A DNA stretch of 64,000 nucleotides from Zygnema cylindricum (taxonomy: Eukaryota > Streptophyta > Zygnematophyceae > Zygnematales > Zygnemataceae), in the NCBI GenBank assembly GCA_037447655.1, contig JBBHKE010001017.1, forward strand, positions 69,512-133,511. Reading direction: 5' to 3'. Shown piece after piece: positions 21,346 through 33,172 of the stretch (the stretch's first letter is position 1; each line of letters begins with the position of its first letter). The notes under the pieces were generated by a model. The model had not been told where the DNA came from. It worked only from the letters and a program-made list of their open reading frames with translations, and did no database searches. A program made the translations under genes and the position numbers.

Positions 21346-22657
21346 TGTTGTGATTTGAAAACTTTAGTACTCAGTAAATTGGTTAGTGGGAGAGAGATTG
21401 TTAATTAGAATAGTTTTGAGGAATGTCTGTATAAACACTTCAGTACTTACCTCTAATAGTGTGACAGTCACTCAAAGTACAAAAGAGTGTAATGTACTTT
21501 GTTGGGACACGCGGCGTCAGCTGACGACGGATCAAATTTATCCAGTACGGAATTCGAAGGTAACCTATACAGTGACATATGACAAATCAGAAGGACAGGA
21601 ATGCGCGTGTCGACAAATGAATGAACAGAGTACGGATGCAGGAATGAACGGCGGATACGAATCGTGTCGACGGACGCCATTTCGAAATGGGACCACAGGA
21701 GGACAAAGGTAATTCGACGCGTGTCGTCCAGCGCGAAAACATATCTTACATCTTACAGCGTTCCGCAAATTCCAAAACGCTCTAAATCCGACGCTAAGAG
21801 AATCGTTCAATCCGGAGTACATCTATGGCGTAGGAAGTTTGACGAGACCACAGTTGACTGCGCAAGTCTCGTCGCTTTGCGCGACCGACTTGCTTCCAGG
21901 AGTTTTCAGTTTTGTGCGTACAAACATTTGGACGTACTGGCCAATTGCTGACTAAGCAAGTGGCATAATTTATGTACGAACCATATTTGTAAATATCCGA
22001 AATAAACATAATTTGTATGTTATGAATTAATTATTAGTGTTACCATAATGAAATAGGATAAAAACTATAATTAGGGTTTTGACGTATTGTCGTTACAGTA
22101 AACCTACCGTTGACGTACAATGTCTTTATTAGTGTACAGTACTTGTTACACGTGTAGTTATTTGATTAGTGTAGAGCTCAGTAGATGAATCGGTGAGTAT
22201 AAATTGTAGGACTTAGTTTGATTTCAGCATCAGCTGAATTTATCAAAGTAATGGCAGACTGTTTTTCTGCATCTTTTACTTGTCACTGTGATCACTTTGA
22301 TTGGTATCTTGATATGAAACTTTGTGGGTATATTTTATGATATAGAAACTATATGGTTGGGTAGTTTTATTCTGTTCTGCTGTTTCTGTTATATTATGTG
22401 AGAGATTTAATTGGTTAGTTTGATAAGCTGTCACCTATTTTTGGGAAACTCTGGAGCTCATATCTTTTGGAGTCATTTTTGGATCAAGCTGTAACTTTAG
22501 GAGGTTATAGTGTCAAGTACTTACTGCATACTGGTGTAGTTTGAGGTGCTTTTGTATATTGTGGAGTAATCTGTGTTGTCTGAAACACAGCTGTTTTGGG
22601 GTAGTCTGTGGGTGTTTTCCGTGAGTAATCCATGGCTGAAATAGGCTTATGACAACA
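21346..22657 (+). repeat. Copia-B LTR, right copy (1,312 bp)
   Basis: Same length as the central LTR and very similar, with scattered substitutions (for example GTATATGG against GTCTGTGG near the end). It closes the internal-LTR-internal-LTR array. The flank that follows (22658-22788) matches nothing else I recognise here. Confidence 0.82.
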
Positions 22658-22788
22658 GAAGTTGTATTGGGGTTTTGACTGTCAGGGTGTCAGTTAATAA
22701 GGTTTGTATCAACTTGGAGTCGGCACTATCTAAATAAGCTTCTTTTGATCTACAAATTCTGTGGGGGAATGGACCCAATAGAATTTAA
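22658..22788. other. Unassigned spacer
   Basis: About 130 bp between the copia-B LTR and the gypsy fragment. No repeat or coding similarity was noticed. Confidence 0.4.
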
Positions 22789-24600
22789 ACAGGAGGATTA
22801 CATCTAGTTTCCAGGTTAATAACTTGTTTTACATTTCGTGAAGGTGGTCTTCTTGATGGTAAATCAGTTGGGGAAACATCAAGAAATAAAAAAATCATTT
22901 TTTTAACAGTAGAATCAAATACATTAATGGCTGTTACAAAATTAGATTTTAGTTTTTCAAGAATTTTAGTGGTGTCTGATTTAGGAATGACATCAATGTT
23001 AGTGTTTTCTCCCCCCCAAACATCAATAACTTCCTTAGCTACTAATAACAAGAAATCATGATTTATTTTATCTTTTAGTTGCTTTTGAAATTGTTTATCT
23101 GAAATCAAACCTTTCACTCTCAATTTGTTTATGTTATTTATGTGATTCATATGCAACTATTTTGAAGGTTATGCTTGCAAAACCTTCCAACAATTTCCAA
23201 ACTTCACTTTCATGGTGTTAATCACCCAATTTATTTGAGGATTATGTTATGTTAACCAATGCTTCCTTGTATTAGGTCCTCGCCACTAAATCTGAGCATC
23301 ACCTTTCAGACAACCGATAGCAAAAAAAGTGTAATCATCATGATCACAATTCCTTGAATCCAAATAATACTCTATGAGGAAAATCCAAACATCCTACTCA
23401 TCAATCTTCTTACCATCAAAAGATGGTGCCTCACTAATTGATAATTTTATATCTTTTATCTTTTTAGGTCTATCATGATCATCCTCCCTAAAATAGACAT
23501 TTGTTTTACTACTCTCACCCTTTTGGTCATTAACATCATTTTTGGTGTGAATTAAAATATTGAGCTCATCAAATTTCTCATTTTAAACAATCTTATTTTC
23601 CTTAACAACTTTCAATTCACTGTTCAATTCAGAAAAATTCATCTACAGCAACGGCATGATTATTAAATCTCATAACTAATTTAACATTACGTTTCTTTAA
23701 AACATTCAAAGCATTCTCTATTTCACGTTTCCATGCATAACTTGCCATTATCACAGAATAAAATCAAACAAAAAGAAAGATAGAATATAAATTCCCAAAT
23801 AAAATTGTTGCAGATTTAAAGTTTTCAGATTGCTCCAATCCAAGACTTCTTCAGCTTAACAAATCCTTTGAAATAGATAAAAATCTGAAAAAACAATATG
23901 ACATTGAAAGTAAGTAAGTTCTCATTCAATTTTTCAATTTTCCAAACATTGAAACAGAAATTTTAGAATCCTCCATAAATTATGCAAAATTAACAACTCA
24001 AAGGTAAAATTTCCGTACAATTTTTTGCAACAGCAAAATTAAAAGCTTTCAAAAGGTAACCATTTAGTTTTGAAAAGTTTTGAGTCATTTTTAGACTCCT
24101 TTTCTTTTGAAGAAGTTAAGTTCTCCACTTTTATTCTCCTCTATCAGCAAGTTTCCCATTTCCCACTATATCAGGATCTTTTAGTTTCTAATCCTCATAT
24201 CCTCACCATTCATGGCTTCAAACTCTCCCTCTGCATATGAATCATCGATAGGAGAAGGCATGTTTGTTTGGCCTTTCTGTAATTCAAGTGAGATTTAGCG
24301 GTGGCTACACTGCCCACCCCGCCTGAGTTATTAGGATCAAAGCACAATTTACATCTCACCAGCGGCTGCTGGGAGTGTGGACACTTAGTTTCCCTCCAAT
24401 CCTATACCACTTCACATTGTGGTTCCACCTACACGGGTTAGAGCACCCACACTGATCACGACAGTTGATTTTCAAGTGAGCAAGCTTCTCCCAAGCTTCT
24501 AACAAAATTTTTGATACCATATGTAACAAGATTTCCTACCTCTCAAAAAATCCCATTACTATAACCATTCTCAATTACATATTCCATTTATGGGAAAATA
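22789..24600 (-). mobile_element. Deleted fragment of chromovirus-type gypsy element
   Basis: It is a diverged copy of the complete gypsy element at 33173-40954. 22789-23290 corresponds to the protease region (36942-37446). The sequence then jumps to the gag N-terminus (from about 38747) and continues through the leader into the first ~75 bp of the 5' LTR (TGTAACAAG at 24522). About 1.3 kb is therefore deleted internally, and both ends are truncated. The remaining protease coding stretch (22785-23156, minus) keeps recognisable residues (VINLE, NPPV). The primer-binding site is degenerate. Confidence 0.83.
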
Positions 24601-24827
24601 CGAGTGTTGTGTATCGGTTAAAAACTTATCGCGATAACACCGATACCGATAGTTATTGGTTATCGAACGGTCAGTTGTCGCGATATATTTGAACTTTCTG
24701 TACTTTCTGTCCGGTAAACTGAACGGTTAATTTACAAAAAATGTACGTTTTTTTACGGGAGATGTACGGAATTTGACGCAAAAATACATTGCACTTTGTA
24801 GTACTTTTTGGGTGGTTAATGCAATTC
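24601..24827. repeat. Repeat related to 60505-60720
   Basis: Contains TTTCTGTCCGGTAAACTGA followed by ACGG and repeated TGTACGG-type words, as does the intergenic region before TAF4. The left part holds short inverted words (TATCGCGATAA, CCGATACCGATA). It is probably part of an unclassified dispersed element, and it was the target of the following LTR insertion. Confidence 0.5.
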
Positions 24828-25857
24828 TGTGTCCTCCATTGGACTTCAGAATACAGGAAGCCTCTAGATAGTATTTAACTAACCCACTTTAAGCCACAAC
24901 CACTTCTGCACAAGATAGCAAACTGACAATTTGACTACACCCCTGTGCAGCCTGGACTCCCTTGAGTCCATAGCAAAAAGAATTAGTGAAAACGGCCAAC
25001 CAGCCGATAAGTTATAAGGCAGTAAAAATGTCAATTTGTACAAACTCTCAAAGGGAGAGGTGACAACCTACCAAAATTTTCTAAGTCCTGATTCTCTCTT
25101 ATAACTCTTATCTACTGAAGTACGGACCAATCAGATTACTGTATCGTACACAAAACTACTACTGCCGATGTACCTTTTGTACGGCCTATGTACGACAAGG
25201 CTATTAAGTGGACGCGTGTCCGCTTTTCACTCGTGCGTACGTTTCTCAAAATTCCTATGACCGAATGTCATCTCTCCACGTGGCTCCAGGTCATGCCACG
25301 TCACAAAAAACCAAAGTGACCACTCCGGGATTTCGGCGATGATGTGCTCCATTGGATTTTATGCGAAACGCAATCTTAGCCGTAATAAATACTTGCGCGA
25401 CATTTGTTACAATGTCGAAATAAAAATGCGTGGTATCCGTTTTGAATTAGCGTCGTAAGATGTACTTTATAAAACTGAATCTATATACGCCGTATACAGT
25501 TCTAGTTAAATGAATTTTATCCACTCGAACTAAATATATATCTATCACATACCATAGCACTTAGCATTGGTCCTAGTCTATTAGGATAAAGCTAACCGCT
25601 ACCGGTCAACTTGACGAACCGCAGGTACCGGGATCAAATCTCTGGTCCGTCAAGTATATTTTTAGTAACCTACTAATAATAGCTGTCTGTTGAACTAAGG
25701 CAGCCATGGATCAACCTCTCTCTCTTTCCTTCAATGACTACAACAAGTATGGGGGCTAGAGAGCGGAGGTGGAGGCAGGCTGTCCGTCCTTTTCTTTTCC
25801 TTTTATAAAAACACATTTAAACCTAGAAAATACTCTAGAAATCTATAAATTTCAACA
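24828..25857 (-). repeat. Solo LTR of copia-A family (1,030 bp)
   Basis: Full-length relative of 4371-5373, from TGTGTCCTCC to TTTCAACA on plus, with no internal region on either side. This is a typical product of LTR-LTR recombination. The 5-bp flanks (AATTC and AAAAG) do not match, so a target duplication is not visible. Confidence 0.8.
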
Positions 25858-26488
25858 AAAAGACGGAAAAAAGGTCAAACGAATAGAACAAACTTATATA
25901 TGTATGTATATATGTATGTTATATAAATATATATTAATAATGGCACTAAACCCTCTAAAATTTCATTTCCAAAGCTCTAGACAATCTAGGTTAAAATAAA
26001 AAAAAAAGTACCGCAAAAATCGAAAAGCAACAAAAGCTTTTTATGCTTAGTAACGAAAGTTTCAAAGAAAAAGAAGAAAAACTGTACTATTTGCTCAAAA
26101 AAGGATGTGGTAATGGGCTATAAACGAGGTTTCCTCCAATCAGGTAAAGATATTAACAACATTTTATAATAAACAAGGACCTCGACTTTATTAAAAAACG
26201 CGATGGTAAACCATTTGAGTCCATCGGAACAAAAAGGGGCGCAAATGCCAAAACTGAAAAACTACATGTGGAGGGAAGTAAACAAGCATTTTATAACTGT
26301 TGTAATTAACAAAAAATAGAATATGATTGCAATAGAACTAATTGCACAAGAGGTTCCTCTATCGTAAGTTCCTTCACCCGGAGTCCTTTTTAAGTAAAAC
26401 ATCTATGAAAAGCATGACTTGGAAAGTATAACTTGAGGTCAAAATAACAAACTCAATTGTACAATCAGTCAAAGTAAAAGAGAAGTAT

Positions 26489-26709
26489 AACGTGTATCAC
26501 AATTAGTGTAAAGGTTTTTTTGCCACTTAAAACATCTTTTCTCTGTGCACACTTGTAAGGTTAAGGTGGTTGATAAGACAGTTGCTATTAAAAGAAAAGA
26601 TTCTGACCTCTCGATCGGTGGTCTCCAATCGAAAATCGGACCTATGTGTATGGAGAAAAGATGTTCAAGTGGCAAAAAAAAAACTTTACATTAATAGCGA
26701 TACACGGTG
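26489..26709. mobile_element. Short CACCGT-type MITE (about 220 bp)
   Basis: The left end ACGTGTATCACAATTAGTG and right end TTAATAGCGATACACGGTG are inverted repeats flanked by TA. The interior has the family signature: CACTTAAAACATCTTTTCTC with its complement GAGAAAAGATGTTCAAGTG, and a GGTCTCCAATCGAAAATCGG arm. Confidence 0.75.
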
Positions 26710-27754
26710 TACTCTTCGAGTGTTGTTTTTTTGTGATATATAGGTAGTTAAGATATCTATTTGGAGTAGGAGAACACCGTAAAAAGCTACTAGCATTACA
26801 AATTTGGTTGTCGCTTTTTCTTTTTTTGCCCTCGGACCACAAAAAAGCGTTTATAATATCAATTGTTTTTTTCTTTTTTAATGTTGTTTTTTGAATCATG
26901 TCAAGAATAACTAATTAGAGGTAACAAAACAAATATAAACTCCACGATAATAATTTCTTTACTCTAACAATAATTAACGGTGTACCGTATGAAAACAGGG
27001 ATCCGCAAAATTATCAATATACAAGACCAACATGGAAAAGCACTTTAAGTAGTAAAATACTGTTGGTTCAAAAACACATATTAAGACAAAAGTTTTATTG
27101 GGTTGTGTTATTAATGACTTTCTTGACAAAACAATACAAAATTTAACTTTCCATGGTGCCATTGAAGGCAAAAAATTGATGGTGAAAAAAACCTTTTAGT
27201 CCATTAATAACCCATCTGAACCACTCTAATTTGTGTTATAGACAAATTCTGAATGTGCGACTCTAGGAACAACTTTGACCTAAAAAAAAAAATGTCCAAA
27301 ATAGGTCAATTTCTTTTGCAGCTAAAATAGTGTGTTCTATACTAACATAATTTACATACAACCACACTAATAACAATGGTTGTATTGTTAGTCTTCTTCC
27401 ACCGGGTTCTGAAACTCACGAGTATGGTCCCATATTTGCTCTTGAGCTTGAAAATTGGAGCTCTCTTTTTTTAGTATATAAAATTGAAGACGTCCATAAG
27501 TTCATATTTTTTGAAGTATTCGCCAGTCCAGTGTTGAAGGGAAAAAATTTTCAAACCAAAAAAAGCTTATAAGTGGAGCTTCCAAACTATGGTTATGACT
27601 GGAAAAGTAACGCCAAAAATAGTGAAGAAAACAATCTCCAATAGTCAAGCTTCAAAGAGCAACTCAACAAAATATCTCTCTCAACCAGTTGTCACAGAGT
27701 TCTCAACTGTCCCAATCCGTGACTCCGTTATCTGTACCTGTCCATAGTGATATC

Positions 27755-27990
27755 CATATGTATGATTTTCACATCTGATAAGTACAAAGTAAACATATGA
27801 GTAAGACAAGATTAATGTTGATGTGAAATGTATTTGTGAAGTTCACATCTTGATAAGTACAATGTAGAAACACGAGTAAAAAAATCATTAACATCGATGT
27901 GAAATATATGTAAGATTTTCACATCTAACTAAGTACAATGTGGATCGTAATTATAAGTCAAGAAATCATTAATGTCAATGTGAAATTAGT
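27755..27990 (+). repeat. Tandem repeat, ~75-bp unit, three copies
   Basis: Three diverged units of the form TTCACATCTGATAAGTACAA, then 30-35 variable bases, then AATCATTAAT.T.GATGTGAAAT. Each unit starts with TTCACATC and ends with GATGTGAA, so each can fold on itself. Confidence 0.7.
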
Positions 27991-28150
27991 CATAATGATT
28001 AAAAATTCGTTATGGAGCACGGTGTTGTTATGATAATTTCTTTTAACTACACTGTCCATCGCCATTAGTGTTATAACACTAATTCCGTCGCCACTTTTGC
28101 TGGCCGAAAATCACATAAGTGTTCACAACACCATTCAAGGGAGTGGACTA

Positions 28151-28346
28151 CAACGTGTATCGCTATTAGCGTTAATGTTTTTTTTTCCACCTAAAACAAC
28201 TTTTCTCCGTATATACTTGTCGGATAGATAATCTGACGGTTGCGATTGAAAAACAAGATTCCTCCTTTCTGATCGGCGGTCTCCAATCGAAAATTGGACG
28301 TGTATGCACAGGGAAAAGATGTTTTAAGTGGCAAAAAAAACATTAT
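28151..28346. mobile_element. Short CACCGT-type MITE, right end lost
   Basis: Left end CAACGTGTATCGCTATTAG after TA, with the same interior arms as the other short MITEs (GATCGGCGGTCTCCAATCG, GAAAAGATGTTTTAAGTGG). The sequence departs from the family after the A-run at about 28340, so the right inverted repeat is missing. Confidence 0.65.
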
Positions 28347-29041
28347 GCCAGGTCTCACTACACTAAACTAGCAGTATACATTCTAATTTCGCATTTACAC
28401 TGATAACTCTTTTAATCGCAATGGCCGGTATAGTATTATGAATTTTAATTCATGGTCGAAAGCTAAAGAAAACCGGCACCGAGTATGGTGTCACTTTACC
28501 TCCACATACGAAACCATAAACGGAGACTGAAACAGATATGCACACATTGCATTGAAAATATGATGGCAAGTACAAAAGGCCAAAGGAAAAAATAGAAGTC
28601 TTAAGGGCATGAATCGGTGAAAAACAAGCCAAATTATCCTGTCCGAACCAATCGCAATGTATATTAAAAGCAAGAATGCATAAAAAACGACTGATGAAAA
28701 GAAGACTATGGCTACCTTTTCATCGCCGATTTGTCATTCCATTGCCTGTCAAGTCGTCTGCTTGTAACAGTAGAATAACATATACAGATTTAGTTGAATG
28801 ACTATTAAGGGGAGAGTGCAAATTTAAAATCATCTCCCTAACGTTTCCTGTAAGGAAGAATCTAGTATTGTTATTTTCTCATTCTGTGCCAGATGCCTCA
28901 AACAACAGACCTTTGGTGCAGTATTCCTATGAGAAATACTCGATGTTTGAGACCTTCAGTCAAATATCACCTTACAAAAGAAACTCCCTTAACAACATTG
29001 GTTCCATGATAAACAAATATATAATAACTGAGGTTTATTAC

Positions 29042-31377
29042 CTGAGGCTGATGCTGGGACTGCTGTTTTTGTTGCTCTTGTCGTTCTATTACTGCAGGCC
29101 CCAAAACTGTCCCTACCTGAAAACAAAATACCAATATAAACAGAATATCAATATAAGTACCAAGTAGGAACAAGCGGGACCTCTCATTTTCACTTATCCG
29201 TATTCTAAAACTCACGCTATCTCTTAATAAAAACCAGCAAATGTCTCCTGCCATTGCAAAAACATGCCAGTTTTCGGAAACACCACCGATGCAGGATAGT
29301 AAAAATACAATGAATACTAAAAAGCTTTCCCAACTCTGCTTTCTCTTATTCTATTCTCAGGGGAAGTTTCAATTTTTTTTTTCTAGAAAAGAAAGGAAAG
29401 GAAAGGAAACTTACTGCCACTTTTGTGACAAACTGACACACAGCACATTTCACCGACTGAGCTCCAGAACCGTAAATAAGGGTCATCCCACAGCTACCAC
29501 AATTAACGTGGGTCACTTGATTTGCTGTAAAACAGAAACGACCACATATTGTCACGTCACAAATACACACATCAACTCTACTTCAGTCCCAAATGACGTG
29601 GCTGATTTTGAATCGTTCAAAGAATTAGCGTTAAGAAAGGAACAATTAGTGTTGTAAACGCTATTTTGAGGTCAGAGGGCAAATAAAAAAGAGGCACGGA
29701 ATTAGTGTGATCAACGCTAGTAGCGATTTACAGTGTAACTTACTCTCCATGGCAAGATTTACTGAATGGCAACATGAGCATTGGACACTAGAGGCCCCTC
29801 GAATGTACATCAGGAGAGTCCTGCATCCTCCACATATAAGTTGAGCCATTTCTGTCCCTGGAGCACCAAAAATGTGAAGAATGTGGTCAAAAAGGACTCA
29901 AGAAATTGAATTTGTGGTAAAAAAAAGCTTCATAAATTTGAAGAATGAGGCTAAAAAAGACGCAAAAATTTGAAGAGCGTGGTCAAAAAAGACTGAAAAT
30001 TTTGAAGAACGTGGTCAAAAAAGACTTGAAAATTTGAAGAATGTGGTAAAAAAAGACTCAGAAATTTGAAGAATGGGACAAAAAAGAACCAAAACTTGAC
30101 AAATGTGGTCAAAAGACTCAATAATATGAAGACAATTCGAAGAAATTAGAATGTGGTCAAAACAGACTCAAAAATTTGAAGAATGTGGTGAAGGCCCCAG
30201 GTTCTGGATGACTTATAACACTAAAACATCAGCTGAAAGAGTGGGTGAACTTTGTAATCGTGGAGTCTAACAAAGTGAAATGAATGGAATGAAGAGTGAA
30301 TATCAAAGTAATGAAGAGGAGGGAGTGGTTTGGAATAAATGAAGCATGAATGGAGCCAGTAAAGGATGGAAAGAAATCAAACAAGTGGTGAAAAGTGGAA
30401 TAAAGTGAGATGGAATAATATGCAATGTATGGTCCAAAGTGGAATGAAATAAATAAAACGAAATGAAATGATTCCAGATCGAATGAAGGAAATAGTCAAA
30501 ATCATGAAAAGAGTGAATGAGTGCTTCAACGAATGGTAGTGAAGTTCATAGTAATCATGAATTTTCTAGTGGTGAAGTGAAATTTGAAAGAAAACAAAGT
30601 GAATGAACAGTTTTCAAAATAATAAAATGAACCGAGAATGGTGGAATACAATGATATGCTGAACAGTGATGATGATTTAAACCGAAGTAGAGTAGAATGA
30701 AAACAATTGTGCAATGTGGGATACAAATTGAATGGGACAGCAAAACATAGAATGTGGACGCTGCCCATCGGTATTAGAGTTAATCACTCTCACTCAAGTG
30801 ATTGTTTTTTTGACCCAAAATCATAGATTAGTGTTATTTAGTTAAATGGCCCATACTGAGGCACGTTGCAAACATAGTTTACTACAGTTAATTATAAAAA
30901 GTTGTAATGCTAATTATTTACTAATCTAGTACATCACCCAATGCTATTAGAGTTAGTGAATTTCTAACGTTAACATTATTAGAATTACACTACATTAAAT
31001 CACATTTTGTAACGTGGCTTGTTATAAGAGTGTTATTAACACTATTCATGATTTTGGGTGAAAAAATCAATCACCCAAATTAGAGTGATTAATTGTAATA
31101 ACGATGAACAGTGTAGCAATGGGCGTTGTAAATGGTGTTAATAGAATTTTAGCGCTAATAATTCACTTACTCCAATAAAATTTTAACGCTAATAGGTCAC
31201 TAACTGCAATAGCGATGGGCGGTGTAGATGTGAATGGCATTTAAAAATGGAACGGAAAAAAACCTGATGGTGGAACAGGAGTAATAATTCTGCATAAAGC
31301 ACACCGGACATTTGTCGCATTGTGTGGATAAACAAGAAGAGTTCGGCATCCGGCGCAAATGAGCTGATTTTGAGCTA
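29042..31377 (-). CDS. LSD1/LOL-type zinc-finger protein (three zf-LSD1 domains), partial model
   Basis: Four minus-strand exons with GT-AG borders join in phase: 31264-31377, 29744-29851, 29415-29524 and 29042-29116. The first three each encode one LSD1 zinc finger of the C-x2-C-R-x-LL-Y...C-x2-C type: [10 protein letters not shown]...[18 protein letters not shown]...CSCC and [14 protein letters not shown]...CAVC. The linker [15 protein letters not shown] is characteristic of plant LSD1 and LOL proteins. The fourth exon adds a Gln-rich tail ([15 protein letters not shown]). Family members are plant regulators of cell death and oxidative-stress responses that act as transcription cofactors or scaffolds. 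The first coding exon with the start codon and the last exon were not found. The first intron (29852-31263) is inflated by a MITE and a minisatellite. LSD1 and LOL1 cannot be told apart here. Confidence 0.88.
29870..30195 (-). repeat. Minisatellite in LSD1-type gene intron
   Basis: About nine diverged copies of a 30-36-bp unit, AATTTGAAGAATGTGGTCA followed by AAAAAGACTCAA, lying just upstream (minus-strand sense) of the second zinc-finger exon. Confidence 0.8.
30764..31226. mobile_element. CACCGT-type MITE in LSD1-type gene intron
   Basis: The right end GCAATAGCGATGGGCGGTG followed by TA is the inverse of the left end TGCCCATCGGTATTAGAG. It is AT-rich inside, with repeated internal inverted words (GTGTTATTAACACT, TTAACGCTAATA). 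It ends about 38 bp from the 5' splice site of the first-finger exon. Confidence 0.6.
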
Positions 31378-32325
31378 CTGCAGCATACAAAAAAACAAAA
31401 TAAACAAACAAATGAAATTAAAGATAAATAACGAGGAAGATGATATTTTCTTTGAAAACATTGATTGGAAACTGTCGCGTTGAAGCTGATTTTGAGCTCC
31501 TGCAGTATCAACAAACAAATAAAATGAAAAATTATAATAACGAGGATAGTTTTTATTGGAAACTTAAAAACTTAGTTTTTTTTTTTTTTGGAAACTGTAA
31601 AATCGACCGCGTAAACTTGTGCACAATCCTTAATGTTCCGGGTTTATTGCGAGTCAAAAAGAAATAAGGGGTTTCAAATTTTCGGCCCACAAACTAGAAA
31701 CCTTTATTTATCTGGTACATATAAAAATAAACACTCACAAAAGTACTTGAAAAGAAAAAACAACCAAAAAGAAACTGCAAATGTACTAATAATCAAGACT
31801 CAACAAAACTGACCAAAATTCCAGCAATAAAGGTAAATTTAATTGCATAAATAGCACTCACAACTGAAACTGAAGCGACCAATGCTGCATATAACTGTAC
31901 TCTACTTCTTACAATACTATAGAATACAATACGATAAAATACTACTTCTACAATGGTAAAAATAGTGTTAGCAACACTATCTCAAGGAGTGGATGACAAT
32001 CAGCCACGTCTCTCTACACTAAAATAGTAATATAGATTCTCATTCTGCATTTACACCAATAATTCCTTTACTCTACTACTTTACTGCAGCGACTGCAGCG
32101 ATGAACAGTGAAGTGAAATGCAAAAATGGCATGTAAATTGTAACCATGCAAGTGATGCTCATTTCTAAGTATACCTGGAGGCTCCATATTCATAAGGTCA
32201 TCATTTTATTACATAATGTGCGATGGAAAAGCCATCAAAGTACAAAGGGGGTAAAAAAAAGAAATAGAACATTTAAAGACTACAAGAGCCAGCAGCTAGG
32301 AAAACAAAACAAAGCAAAACAAGTC
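31378..32325. other. Upstream region of LSD1-type gene, first exon not found
   Basis: No recognisable coding exon. A short copy of the exon border (CTGCAGGAGCTCAAAATCAGC, minus, about 31484-31504) repeats the acceptor and first bases of the finger-1 exon. The rest is AT-rich with no identified feature. Confidence 0.4.
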
Positions 32326-32328
32326 TTA

Positions 32329-33036
32329 GGGCGTGTCCCCATGTAACCGATATTTTGAAACGTTATTTTGGAATTTAGCGCTGATTTTACGGTGTACTTT
32401 TCAAAGTGTGCCTATGTCAATCGTTACTTGCGCGTTCTGTATTTTGAATATGTGGCAGTTGTACACGTCGCCAATACTTGCGACACCTGTAGACGCCAAC
32501 AAACTGCTGACATTTGTAGACGCCGACGATCTCGGAACAAACTGCGGACATTTGTACGCCGCAAAGAGCTCCTGACATACTGGGACAATTGTCGACGCCA
32601 GCTGTCATTTGTTGACGCCCACACGTGAACGACATAAACAATCGCCTACGTCTACATAATGACATTTGTAGACGCCCACAAGTGGACAACATAAGCAAAC
32701 TGACAAACAAATTTTTTTTCGTGTATTCTCCCAACTGCAAAAAAACAAATGAAAACTTTTGACGCGTGCAACCCAGGCTTTCTATTCGTCAATAGGGTAG
32801 TATTTTGATTAAAAGCAGGTCGCGATTTGATTTCAGTGCAAGTGTGAAGATGAGCTGGAAGTGGATCGCGATGATAATACTGCCAAATCGCCGTACCTTT
32901 CAAGTTTCAAGATGACGCAAAATGTATTTGAGTTTTTGCCCATTTTTCGTACGTCGTAATATTTTCAAGTAAGAAGTCCCATTTTTTGTGTAAACGACGG
33001 GAAAAAACCCTTACTTGAACACATGGGGACACGCCC
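32329..33036. mobile_element. PIF/Harbinger-like MITE (708 bp)
   Basis: Perfect terminal inverted repeats GGGCGTGTCCCCATGT...ACATGGGGACACGCCC with TTA duplications (32326-32328, 33037-33039). The interior repeats GACATTTGTAGACGCC and variants about five times. It is related to 7315-8093 at the ends and in the subterminal AAAACCCTTACTT. No transposase. Confidence 0.87.
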
Positions 33037-33172
33037 TTAGTTGGTTTGGGCCATTCTGATTGGAGCTCAACGTTCTTTAGGAACCACATGGTACAGAGAT
33101 ATCCATGTAAAGAGAGGAAAACGACCATAAACTTGAACATTCCTGAAAAAGTGTAACCATGGTAGGGCAGAG

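Larger units (their letters stand above)
25858..29041. other. Intergenic, AT-rich, with MITEs
   Basis: No coding region recognised. It contains two CACCGT-type MITEs (26489-26709, 28151-28346) and a ~75-bp tandem repeat (27755-27990), listed separately. The last part may hold a 3' exon or the 3' UTR of the LSD1-type gene (minus), which I cannot delimit. Confidence 0.5.
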
